Position numbers and translations under genes: made by a program. The notes under the pieces were generated by a model, which saw only the letters and a program-made list of their open reading frames with translations, was not told the DNA's origin and did not search any database. Shown piece after piece: positions 8,215 through 15,775 of a stretch of 17,809 nt of DNA (the first letter of the stretch is position 1; the number at the start of each line of letters is the position of its first letter). The DNA is from an uncultured Rhodopirellula sp. (GTDB taxonomy: Bacteria; Planctomycetota; Planctomycetia; Pirellulales; Pirellulaceae), in contig CAJXTM010000006.1 of NCBI GenBank assembly GCA_913061385.1, positions 1 to 17,809 of the forward strand. Direction: 5' to 3'.

Positions 8215-8725
8215 ATGGGGCATCGACAAAGACACCTTTCTGATTTTTCAAAACCTTTACCGGCCCCCATTCCAGTGTCACTAAGAGATCAATCCAGCCA
8301 TCTTGGTCGACATCCGACCAAATCGAACCGGTGACCAATCCAATGTCATGAAGTGGTTTGGCAACCTCATTGGAAACATCGACCAACGTCCCGTTATCAT
8401 TTCGCAAAATTCGTGAACTAGCCGCTAGAGGCCATTGGTGAGCGCGGAAACGCGTTCCGACAAAAAGGTCCAAGTCACCATCACGATCAAAGTCTGCTGC
8501 CGAAACACTGCTCCTGGGAACTCGCAGATCAGGAATTTGCTCAGCAGGAGCTCTTCTCAAATTTCCACTTCCGTCATTGAGATAGAGGCGATCTCGCAAG
8601 GAGGGACTGCTCGGTTCATGTTCATACCCACCGCTGGCGACATACAAATCAAGGTCTTCGTCCACGTCAAAGAAGACGGCTCCCAGATCTTCATAAATAA
8701 GACTGTCGAGAAAGCTTGATGACGG
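8215..8725 (-). pseudogene. FG-GAP/VCBS-repeat (ASPIC/UnbV-like) protein fragment
   Basis: Internal fragment of a secreted FG-GAP/VCBS beta-propeller protein. Blades are recognisable by their Asp-rich calcium-type loops: EDLGAVFFDVDEDLDLYVASGG, RDRLYLNDGSGN, AADFDRDGDLDLFVG, WSDVDQDGWIDLLVT. These match the ED.GAVFFD / DRLYLNDG / DFD.DGD.DLFVG pattern of ASPIC/UnbV relatives, which are usually several hundred to over a thousand residues. The 5' side hits a stop at 8726-8728, and no start codon with a signal peptide exists. On the 3' side homology stops near 8215, after KNQKGVFVDA. The frame runs on to 7913 but is then antisense to the secreted acidic protein. DVDEDLDLYV lacks the usual GD pair. 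A relic left by deletion is the simplest reading. Confidence 0.8.
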
Positions 8726-8845
8726 TTAAAGATTTCCCGAAACCAGACGCAGAGGGTTGGGGATGTGACTACCCCCAGTCTTTGCACCAGCTTGAGTGAG
8801 AGAATTGGGGTTAGTAAAGCGGGTCAGATATTAGCCACGGAAAAA

Positions 8846-8944
8846 AGCTGTAGACTTTGTACCCAATTTCGCGCCAAGCCGACTGGTTGTGCGGGCCCAT
8901 AGATCCAGCAGGGTCTGGTTCTTAGGTCGGTCCTGCCTACAGCT
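8846..8944. repeat. Inverted-repeat-bounded 99-bp segment
   Basis: AGCTGTAG (8846-8853) and CTACAGCT (8937-8944) are perfect 8-bp inverted copies. Inside are further pairs: CCGAC (8879-8883) with GTCGG (8926-8930), and AGATCC (8901-8906) with GGGTCT (8911-8916, one G-T). It could be a structured RNA, a small MITE-like element or chance. The minus strand also has a short open frame here (includes SAWREIGYKVYSFFPW), so coding is not excluded. Confidence 0.35.
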
Positions 8945-9002
8945 GAAGTGAATGATGCCTGTTACAGGTAAAGTTATGCAAATTTTAAGATTGGATACCT
9001 CA

Positions 9003-9455
9003 ATGCACGAGAAAGTTTTTTTAGCCACAATTGGTTTGGCCGCTGTGTTGCAAATCATGGGGTGCGGGGAAAGCGAGAGTACAGTCGACAATTCTCCCAC
9101 CGCCACTCCTGCTGCCACTCTTGACCCCGCAGTGAAAGCGAGTTCCCCGGAATTGGCCAAACATATGGGAACTTATAAGCAGAAGATGGCCTTCGGAAGC
9201 TTCATAATTATGACTCTTAAAGGAGATGGAACATTTGTGTATGGGACCGACACGAAACCGCGTATTCACACGGGTGAATGGAGTGTTGATGACGAAAAAA
9301 TTCAGATTACGTTCTCGAAGAAAGTATTGGTGGGCCAAACTAGTCGTTACAGATTTGACGGTGATGGCCAATTGACTTTGATGGAGTGGTTAGTTGACGG
9401 CGAATTTACGGAAGTAGGTGAATCCTTACGGGATGTTTTCAATAAAGTTAAGTAA
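9003..9455 (+). CDS. Small lipoprotein with lipocalin-like beta-rich domain
   Basis: 150-residue predicted lipoprotein. Residues 1-21 are a lipoprotein signal (FLATIGLAAVLQIMG-C21) with the acylated Cys in GCGESE. A Thr/Ala/Pro-rich linker follows. From about residue 50 the domain is beta-rich (GTYKQKMAFGSFIIMTLKGDGTFVYGT, HTGEWSVDDEKIQITF, SRYRFDGDGQLTL), as in lipocalin-like secreted domains. Upstream in-frame ATGs at 8952 and 8976 exist. I chose 9003 because it gives a clean signal peptide, although no strong ribosome site precedes any of them. Function is unknown. Confidence 0.75.
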   Translation: MHEKVFLATIGLAAVLQIMGCGESESTVDNSPTATPAATLDPAVKASSPELAKHMGTYKQKMAFGSFIIMTLKGDGTFVYGTDTKPRIHTGEWSVDDEKIQITFSKKVLVGQTSRYRFDGDGQLTLMEWLVDGEFTEVGESLRDVFNKVK

Positions 9456-9531
9456 GAAGTTAGAATTGGCGGCGGCTTTTGCGTCTAAATAAGGTGCTGA
9501 GTGTCGCGGTTTTTCTTTCTGACAAGGGCAG

Positions 9532-9929
9532 GATGGGCAGAAGCCCCTCGGCAGCCTTCTTCACTTTCTCTTCCTGCGACTCGCCCTGCTCGCGAAGCAC
9601 GACCCAGAGTTGGGTATGAAGCTTGTACCGCTCGAATAGTCGCAGGGCCTCGTGATGCACGCCCCAGAAGGCGAGGAACTCGATGTCCTGTTTTGATAGG
9701 CGACAAGCTCACGCTCAAACTCGGCGACGTGCTCCTGCCGCTAGTCGTAGGCGATTCTGGGGATGCGCATCTTTGCGACCATGGTGGCGCGATCTTCAGG
9801 GGAACTTTTTTTGGCATCGAAAAGAACGATGCACCAGGCGGCAAGGTTGGCCCGGTCAAAAAGATCGGCGGCAGCAAGCGGTCCTGTCAGCCCGGAGATA
9901 ATGAGCAGGGCTAACAGGATTTTATTCAT
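9532..9929 (-). pseudogene. Decayed secreted sugar-phosphate isomerase/epimerase-like gene
   Basis: Remnant of a TIM-barrel sugar-phosphate isomerase/epimerase-like protein of the secreted type common in planctomycetes. The signal peptide MNKILLALLIISGLTGPLAAAD is followed by ANLAAWCIVLFDAKKSSPEDRA and a KMRIPRIAYD strand. A TAG at 9741-9743 then occupies the position where family members have Trp (AYD-W-R.EHV). The frame continues as RQEHVAEFEREL, shifts by one base near 9689-9696, and resumes as DIEFLAFWGVHHEALRLFERYKL and QLWVVLREQGES. Homology ends near 9532, after AAEGLLPI, so the C-terminal half of the barrel with the metal site is missing. The gene starts 46 bases after the alpha/beta hydrolase stop and was probably the third gene of that operon. 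Confidence 0.8.
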
Positions 9930-9975
9930 GGGTTTCTCACGCTTGTTGGTGATGATGATCAAAGCCACGATGATT

Positions 9976-10857
9976 TCACGAGAGGTTTTCCCCTTGTAAT
10001 TTTTCCAATGAAGTGAATGAAAACGCAAACTTTGCGAACGTTTCCAGCACGTCTTCTGGGCGGTCGCGATGCAGTTGATGACCGCAACCCGAAAAACGAA
10101 CAAGCTGGCACGAAGTGATCGCGGCGGAGGCAACCTCTGCATCGGTGTCGATCAGTGCGCCGCCCGCCCTGGGGTCTGCCTGCAGTAGCAACGTGGGGCA
10201 TTGGATCCTCGAGAAAACTGCGGGCATGTCATAGCCGTCGAGCCAGCGGCCTTCGATGACAGGAGTGAGCACTGCCGGGTCGATCTGACTGAGGCACTGC
10301 GCGCTCCACTGCAGCGAGGCGCGGTCGCGCACTTCGCCGAGCCGCTTGTAGCCGCCGTCGTCACGCGGGAGGCGGATCTCTGCTAGTGCGTCGGTGATTT
10401 CGTCAATTCCGCCACCGCGTCGGGCGGCCTCGCGCATGCCGATGAACTGCGATTGCCATAAGCTGCCAGCGATTCGATTTCCCATCATGTGGAATGGTGG
10501 GTCTTCAAGGACGATGCCACGCACCTGTTGCGGCAGTTCCGCAGCTACGGCGGCCGCTACCATCGCACCGAGTGAGTGCCCAAAAATCACCAGTGGCGTT
10601 GCAAGTTCGTCGCGAATAATCCGAACGGCATCCGCGACATAGTCATCGACTAAGTAGTCCCCTCCGCGCGGCGATTCGCCATGCCCACGTTGATCGAGCG
10701 CAATGACTTTCCAACTAGCCGCCAGTGTCGGCATCAGCGGTTGCCAGTCTTCACCGCAGCGGGTGACGCCATGCAGCAGCAGCAGCGTCGGCCCTGCACC
10801 CCGCTCGATGGATCGAAACAGGAGCGGATTGAGCCAACGGGGTGTTGTGGATGTCAT
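9976..10857 (-). CDS. Alpha/beta-hydrolase
   Basis: 293-residue cytoplasmic alpha/beta-hydrolase (esterase, lactonase or C-C hydrolase type; substrate unknown). Visible features are the oxyanion strand LLLLHGV (25-31), DQRGHGES (55-62), the nucleophile elbow G93-H-S95-L-G97, a likely acid D228 in LLLQADPR, and a catalytic His at H260 or H263 in GCGHQLH. An upstream GTG at 10866 is possible, but the ATG at 10857 overlaps the stop of the upstream amidohydrolase as ATGA. That overlap indicates translational coupling and decided the start. It is the second gene of the minus-strand cassette controlled by the divergent GntR region. GC content appears higher than in the window's left part. Confidence 0.9.
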   Translation of the reverse strand: MTSTTPRWLNPLLFRSIERGAGPTLLLLHGVTRCGEDWQPLMPTLAASWKVIALDQRGHGESPRGGDYLVDDYVADAVRIIRDELATPLVIFGHSLGAMVAAAVAAELPQQVRGIVLEDPPFHMMGNRIAGSLWQSQFIGMREAARRGGGIDEITDALAEIRLPRDDGGYKRLGEVRDRASLQWSAQCLSQIDPAVLTPVIEGRWLDGYDMPAVFSRIQCPTLLLQADPRAGGALIDTDAEVASAAITSCQLVRFSGCGHQLHRDRPEDVLETFAKFAFSFTSLEKLQGENLS

Positions 10858-12125
10858 CTTTCGCACACCGCCAGCTTCCCGGCTTTGATGAAACCACCCT
10901 GCATCACGGCGAGTAGTTTGTTGCGGTTTTCAAGAATGGAAATGTCTTTCGTCACGTCACCGTCGACGATCAGGACGTCGGCCAGTTTGCCAGATTCGAG
11001 AGTGCCAAGTTCGTGCTCGCGGCCCATCATCTTCGCGCCCCCAAGGGTGGCACAGCGAATCGTGTCGAGGACCGAAAAGCCGACGTCGTTGACGAAGAAC
11101 GTCAGCTCCTGTGCATAGGTGCCGTGCGGCGTCCAGCCAAAACCGTAGTCGCCACCCAGTCCGATCGTGCCGCCGGCGGCGAGCACCTTTCGGCAGCTTT
11201 CCGAGCCAGCTTCCAGTGTTTCCTGATGTCCATCGATGACTTGCTGCGAGAGGCCGAACTCTTTGCCGCGCTCGACGCTGAAGAGTTCAAATCCGAGCCC
11301 CGGACACATTGGGACATTCCGTTTGAGCAACAGTTCCAGGCATTCATCATCCATGAAAGTGCCGTGTTCGATGGCGTCGTAGCCAGCCCTAAGCGCGTTG
11401 CGGATGCCTTCGGTGGCGCGGCAATGTCCAGTGACCTTCAGCCCGTGGTTGTGCGCCGTCTCCACCACCGCGTGCATTTCATCGAAGGTCATGGACAGGG
11501 TATGGTGATCATTGATGTCGGGCGAAGCGGCGTCACCCGTCGGGTAAGTCTTCACCCATTCGATACCATCCTTGACCAGCTTGCGCACAGCAGCTCGCGC
11601 CTCGTCGGGGCCGTTGACGATGAAGACGATGCCCTCCATGCCGATCCTGCGGTAATCGGGATTCCAATCCATCAGTCCACCAGCGCCACAGATTTCGCGG
11701 CCACTCGCCGTCAAACGCGGCCCGGGGATCAAATCCTCTTCGATCGCTTTTTTCATCCACACATCGATGTTGTGCAGACATCCTCCGCTGCGTGCGCTGG
11801 TGTAACCACATTCAAGGGCGGTCTTCGCGTTCACCGCCGCCTGGAGCGTGACGTATTCGACCGGATATTTTATGTCGAGATCCTGCAACTCGGTGACGTT
11901 GAAATAAGTGAGGTGGATGTGGGCCTCGATCAGCCCCGGCATGATCGTGCCGCCGCCCGCGTCAACCACTTGGGCGCCGGGAGTTAGTGGTGCGTCCGCA
12001 GAGCGTCCGGCGTAGGTGACGTAGCCATCGGTGACAATCACAACCGCGTCGCGGACTGGCGCTGCCCCGGTGCCATCGATGAGCTGACCGTTGTGGACAC
12101 GGGTGATACCTGTCGCTGTTTTCAT
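10854..12125 (-). CDS. Metal-dependent amidohydrolase (imidazolonepropionase/prolidase-like)
   Basis: 423-residue amidohydrolase-superfamily enzyme (PF01979) that probably hydrolyses a cyclic or linear amide, for example an Xaa-Pro-like peptide. Metal ligands are all present: H69-I-H71 at the end of strand 1, carboxylatable K192 (EWVKTYP), H234 (VTGHCRA), H254 (AIEHGTF) and D326 (GLGGDYGF). The flanking beta-sandwich residues are GTIMPGLIEAH and the C-terminal LGTLESGKLADVLIVDGDV. It is cytoplasmic, with no signal peptide, and of usual length. It is the first gene of the minus-strand cassette: its TGA overlaps the hydrolase ATG. The 22-bp palindrome lies 95 bases upstream of its ATG. The Shine-Dalgarno is weak (GGA). 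The substrate cannot be read from sequence. Confidence 0.93.
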   Translation of the reverse strand: MKTATGITRVHNGQLIDGTGAAPVRDAVVIVTDGYVTYAGRSADAPLTPGAQVVDAGGGTIMPGLIEAHIHLTYFNVTELQDLDIKYPVEYVTLQAAVNAKTALECGYTSARSGGCLHNIDVWMKKAIEEDLIPGPRLTASGREICGAGGLMDWNPDYRRIGMEGIVFIVNGPDEARAAVRKLVKDGIEWVKTYPTGDAASPDINDHHTLSMTFDEMHAVVETAHNHGLKVTGHCRATEGIRNALRAGYDAIEHGTFMDDECLELLLKRNVPMCPGLGFELFSVERGKEFGLSQQVIDGHQETLEAGSESCRKVLAAGGTIGLGGDYGFGWTPHGTYAQELTFFVNDVGFSVLDTIRCATLGGAKMMGREHELGTLESGKLADVLIVDGDVTKDISILENRNKLLAVMQGGFIKAGKLAVCER

Positions 12126-12219
12126 GGCCGGATTCCACGGGGGGAGCTGTCTTTAAGTGAGATGCTCGCTACGGCGCTGAGGAAACCACCCCCGGCGGGA
12201 TTGCGAACGCCCAAAGTCC

Positions 12220-12241
12220 TGTGTACTGTATACAGTACACA
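12220..12241. promoter_or_regulatory. Perfect 22-bp palindrome, probable GntR operator
   Basis: The central 20 bases GTGTACTGTATACAGTACAC are a perfect palindrome, extended by a T/A pair at 12220/12241. It lies in the 173-bp divergent gap, 95 bp from the amidohydrolase start and 57 bp from the regulator start. FCD-type GntR regulators usually bind short palindromes with a GT...AC core close to their own genes, so it is the obvious operator for both transcripts. Confidence 0.8.
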
Positions 12242-12298
12242 AAGCGAGCGAGGCCTGTCAACCGCCGCGATTTCCGGTCCTCGAAGTTTGCATGAACC

Positions 12299-12991
12299 AT
12301 GAATGTGAGCAGTTTGAAGAAGAACCTGCGGCCACTGTCGCTGGTCCATTCAATTTACCAAACGGTGCTGGAAGCAATCGTGTCGGGCCAGTTGCCGCAT
12401 GGCTCAGAGCTGAACAGCGTGAGCCTGGCAAAGCAACTTGAGGTCAGTCGGACGCCGCTGCGTGAGGCGCTGCGACTGCTTGAGCGCGACGGGCTCGTCC
12501 AGCAGGAAGGTAACCACAAGGCGCGCGTCGCGGAGTTTTCGGCAGACGACATTCGCGAGATCTACGAGGTTCGTTTGCAACTGGAAGCCGCATCCGCCGA
12601 ACTGGCCGCGAAACGCATTTTGCCGGACGTGATTAGCGCGTTACGCAGCGAAACTGATGCATTGAACCAGCATACGGGCGATGTCGATTGGTCTGAGAAG
12701 GCGATTGCGTTCGACCTGCGCTTTCACGAAGCAATTGCTACAGCCAGTGGGAACAAGCGATTGAAAGACGAAATCCATCGCTACCGTTTGCTTGTTCGCA
12801 GCTTTTGTGTGATGACCGGACGACAAGCCACTCTGCAACAGGCACTGAACGAGCATATCGCCATTCTTGATGGGCTGGCGACGGGGAGACCAGCCACGGC
12901 ACGCAAAGCCATGGCAGAGCACATCACATCGCGATTGAATGAAGTACTCAGTCGCATGGCAGTTACAAATAAAGCCCCAACGTCGAAGTAG
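12299..12991 (+). CDS. GntR-family transcriptional regulator, FCD (FadR) subfamily
   Basis: 230-residue regulator. The N-terminal winged helix covers about 15-75: IYQTVLEAIVSGQLPHGSELN, then recognition region SVSLAKQLEVSRTPLREALRLL, then wing ERDGLVQQEG. The C-terminal all-helical FCD ligand domain follows from about 85. Its metal/ligand set is complete: D139 and H143 (FDLRFHE), H186 (NEHIAIL) and H208 (AEHITS), with the usual SGNKRL between. Such proteins typically repress neighbouring catabolic genes and are relieved by a carboxylate or sugar-acid ligand. It is divergent from the amidohydrolase-hydrolase-isomerase cassette, with the palindrome between, so it most likely controls that cassette and itself. 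The ligand is unknown. Confidence 0.95.
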   Translation: MNVSSLKKNLRPLSLVHSIYQTVLEAIVSGQLPHGSELNSVSLAKQLEVSRTPLREALRLLERDGLVQQEGNHKARVAEFSADDIREIYEVRLQLEAASAELAAKRILPDVISALRSETDALNQHTGDVDWSEKAIAFDLRFHEAIATASGNKRLKDEIHRYRLLVRSFCVMTGRQATLQQALNEHIAILDGLATGRPATARKAMAEHITSRLNEVLSRMAVTNKAPTSK

Positions 12992-13001
12992 AATACTCAC
13001 C

Positions 13002-13433
13002 ATGATTTGAATCTTCTTCCACCTGAATGTTGTACTCTGCATCCGGCAAGTCTCCCTTGCGTCAGCTCAACAAGCAATCTTCGATCTTAACAAGACCGCA
13101 AAAGCAATTCCTTGCGACCCGGAACTTGTCGCAACACTTGGTGCTGAGTCGCAATCAGGCGGCGATGTGGTTCGTGGAGCAGTTCAATTTAGCAACGCCA
13201 AGTTGGCCTGCTTGTCTTGTCACAAGATCGGTTCGCATGGTGGAAGCGTCGGGCCTGAATTGACCGCAATCGCCAAGGACCAGCCGTTATCCGACTTTAT
13301 CGAATCGGTGTTCTGGCCACGCCGCGGTGTGAAGCCAGAACACACAACAGGGACGATCCTGAGCGACGGCGGTGAAGTGTTCACAGGATATAAGATCAGC
13401 GAGACAGAGCAGGAAGTCGTGATTCGGGAACCT
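13002..13433 (+). pseudogene. PVC-type cytochrome c domain protein, disrupted
   Basis: Remnant of a secreted c-type cytochrome domain of the kind found at the C terminus of planctomycete PVC-type proteins. From the ATG at 13002 codon 3 is TGA (13008-13010). The frame then gives a signal-like segment (IFFHLNVVLCIRQVSLASAQQ), AIFDLNKTAKAIPCDPELV, the covalent heme motif C-L-S-C-H in KLACLSCHKIG, and GPELTAIAKD, ESVFWPRRGVKPE and EVFTGYKISE. Homology ends around 13424-13433 at VVIREP, where an inverted IS3-family fragment takes over. The expected follow-on (a D-P-x-TG-type turn and the last strand) is missing. CGA to TGA would explain codon 3, and Sec is unlikely there. A short internal start at 13167 (GTG) would give only a heme domain with no signal peptide. 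Confidence 0.75.
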
Positions 13434-13578
13434 TCTTGCCTTTGCCGAATTCCACATCGGCTTGACGCTATTTGGCAATGATCTGATCTACTATGTGACG
13501 TTTCTGAGGCATTCTGACAGTCCTTTCCGGGCAATTCCCGATCAGGATTCTCTCACTCACAGTGATGCAACTTTATGG
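13424..13578 (-). mobile_element. IS3-family remnant (left end and start of orfA)
   Basis: On the minus strand, ATG 13510-13512 opens MPQKRHIVDQIIAK, then TAG, then RQADVEFGKGKKVPE, which is the N terminus of an IS3-family OrfA (helix-turn-helix). The DNA aligns with the start of the right-hand IS remnant (17041-about 17190), with roughly four bases in five the same, including the upstream block GCCCGGAAAGGACT. Similarity fades beyond 13578. It abuts the broken 3' end of the cytochrome relic, so the insertion or a later deletion ended that gene. The rest of the element is gone. Confidence 0.82.
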
Positions 13579-13772
13579 AGGAGGTCAGTGTTTGATATTC
13601 CGCTGAGTTCTTTGCCTCCCAAGGGTAGCTTGGCAAAACCGGCAATTTGACCGCATCAACCGTACTATCCTTCGATTGTGTTGTCATGTCCTGAGAATCT
13701 GTTGGTTATTAAAAGCTGCTGAGCGACTTGTCGTCCACGTTCACCTGTAAACCTCCTGCCAATGATTGTGAA

Positions 13773-14390
13773 ATGAAAACTCCAAGACGACGTGACGTGT
13801 TACGTTCCGTTGGCGTTTCGCTTAGCTTGCCGTTTATGCCTTCCGCAGCACATGACATTGGAAAAGGAATTTCCGATAAAGCTCAGTTGAACGCGCCGAA
13901 TCGCATGGTCTGCATTGGAAATATGCTGGGTTTCTATCCTGCCACATTTTGGCCGGATACTCCGGAACACGATAAAGAAAACGACGGGAAAAGAGAGAAG
14001 CATGCTTCTCTTGTGACCCGTAAGGAGTATGAGTTAGGTCCAACCTGCAAAGCATTGGAATCACAGCGGCAGAATTTTACATTGATCAAAGGGCTTGATC
14101 ACCTGCTGACAGGCGGACACTTTGCCATTCACGCATTCCTGACCGGGGTACGGAAAGTGGATGCAAAGTCGATGCCAACTGCCAGCATGACGTTTGACCA
14201 GTACGCAGCAGATTTCGTCCCCGGGCAAACGAGCTCGTACCCAACTCTCACAGTAGGCAGCGATTCAGGAATTCACGGTGAGTTCAATCATGGGCCGTCT
14301 AAGTGGCACCGTAAAAGAACTTCAATTCACATCACTTATACAAAATCGACGAAGCGGCTGCCTTGCACAAACACCCGTTGTCAGAATTGA
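13773..14390 (+). pseudogene. DUF1552 protein, 3'-truncated
   Basis: N-terminal part of a DUF1552 (PF07586) secreted protein, a family abundant in planctomycetes and of unknown function. The start at 13773 gives MKTPRRRDVLRSVGVSLSLPF, a Tat-like RRRD...signal. Diagnostic family residues follow: NRMVCIGNMLGFYPATFWP, YELGPTCKALESQRQNFTLIKGLDH, GGHFAIHAFLTGV, SMTFDQYAADF and YPTLTVGSDSGIHG. Similarity stops at about 14280 (residue 169). The last 35 or so codons (HGPSKWHRKRTSIH...) are unlike the family. Normal length is about 430-470 residues, so roughly 60 percent is lost. An upstream in-frame start at 13728 adds 15 residues without signal character. An 8-10 kDa run-on from the junction is all that remains downstream. 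Confidence 0.83.
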
Positions 14391-14420
14391 CGATGTGAAT
14401 ATAAAAGCAAAAATCCTGGG

Positions 14421-15713
14421 CTAATCTTCGATACGGTTATAGATCAGAAAATGATCCGGTGCGTTCTTAGAAGTACCACGAAAGATTCCACGCCCCTGCT
14501 CGTACCATTGACCATCGTGAACCTTGTAGACCGAGTGGTAAGTACCTTGAGGGTAGAAGGTGTAGAAGTGATTGACACCATCCTTGATTTCAATTCGCAT
14601 TGGAATCACGATCGTATTTTTCAACTCACCGCTTGCATCGTAGGCCTCAAGCGTTTCTTGGTGAGGCTCGATTCGCTTGATCCGGTAGGAACCGTCAGGA
14701 CGAACATATTTCCAGGCTCCCTTCAGTTTCTCCCATTCGGCGTTCACGGGGTTTATCTCGGCAGCTGTCTTCATGACCCATTTGAGTTGCCCACCACTGA
14801 CTCCTTTGCGAAGTTCATTCCACTTCGTGTCATCCGAGGAATCGTCGCGTAAGGCCTGGATCTTCCGGTCAAGTTGCGTCTTCTCCTCGTCTGTCGATGG
14901 CATCTTTGTCGAATCCAGTAAATGGAAGATACGATACTGGTGTGATCGGCCACCGGCGGTCGTTCTGACCAGTCGAGTGAGCCCCCACATTTTGAACGCC
15001 GGGTCAATTTCCATGACTTGCCGAAAGTGGGGACCCGCCAGCTCTTTTTCAGCATTGACGTATTCTTCTTCACGACCTTCGATCGGTTGAAAGTAGCCGA
15101 ACCGGGCAACATCGACATCTGGAGTTGCTGCACCTTCGAAGTCAACGATCTCGTAGGTTTCGGTGTACAGCATTTCGCGAGATGCCACGGTTCGCTGCAT
15201 CAATGCCTTTTCATCTAGTTCACCACCAAGCTCGTTCCGAATCGCCCACCACCGTGGAGGCCGAAGCGAATCATCCAACGAATTGAAGCCCTGCAGGGTG
15301 ACATACTGACATCCCATGCGTTCCGGGTTGGCCGCTCTCAGCAAGCCCTAAAACAGGATGTCCCCTCGCCGACATCGCGCCTCGTGGATTTTCAACCACT
15401 CTGCTTCCACCGCAAGATACTCATTCTCACCGCCTTCTGGCACGCTCATATAACTGAGTTGGATAAAGTTATAGGGTCGTTTCGCAAGCTTCACACGCAT
15501 CTCCACGGGACGACCTTGGTCTTTTTTTTTCGCGTCGTTTTCTGACTTGTTTTCTTTGCCATCGGTTTTCGTTTCCACATCAGCAGCGTCAGTCACTGTA
15601 AGGCTTAAAGAACTCAGCGGCATAGCTACCGCTATTGTGAGTGCCAGAAATAGCTTCGTGAATTGGAGTCCACCGCGACTCAGTTCCCGACGAGAGTTTT
15701 TTGATGTTTTCAT
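14421..15713 (-). pseudogene. Secreted repeat-domain protein of unknown function, interrupted by in-frame TAG
   Basis: One 430-codon frame broken only by TAG at 15348-15350 (codon 122). The start at 15713 has a strong Shine-Dalgarno (AAGGAG, seven to eight bases upstream) and a signal peptide (FLALTIAVAMPLSSLSLTVTDA). An upstream ATG at 15779 overlaps the previous gene's TGA as ATGA but gives a poorer leader. Two similar modules are visible: PYNFIQLSYMSVPEGGENEYLAVEAEWLKI...DILF-stop-GLLRA, and VARFGYFQPIEGREEEYVNAEKELAGP...FKMWGLTRLV. The stop aligns with Trp of the second module (TGG to TAG). A lipocalin-like C-terminal part follows (LKGAWKYVRPDGSYRIK, GTYHSVYKVHDGQWYEQG). The modules recall dimeric ferredoxin-like (ABM/Dabb) folds. 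Gene callers would report 15348-15779 and 14421-15344 separately. Confidence 0.8.
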
Positions 15714-15775
15714 TTTTATTCTCCTTGAGAAATTGATAAACAAGAATAGTCCGCTCAGGTTTTTCTCTTGGCGAA

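Noticed and set aside
9485..9914. Arg/Pro-rich open frames on both strands around 9.5-9.9 kb
   Set aside because: They are shadows of the decayed isomerase, whose family motifs are in the other frames.
11013..11987. 324-codon plus-strand open frame
   Set aside because: It is antisense to the amidohydrolase, whose metal ligands are all in place. The plus-strand product has no recognisable domain and arises from GC-rich codon shadowing.
13008..13010. Second possible selenocysteine codon (TGA in the cytochrome relic)
   Set aside because: It is codon 3 before the signal peptide, not in a redox motif, and the gene is also truncated. A nonsense mutation is far more likely.
15348..15350. Pyrrolysine at the in-frame TAG
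   Set aside because: The internal repeat has Trp here. The protein is not a methylamine methyltransferase and no pyl genes are seen.
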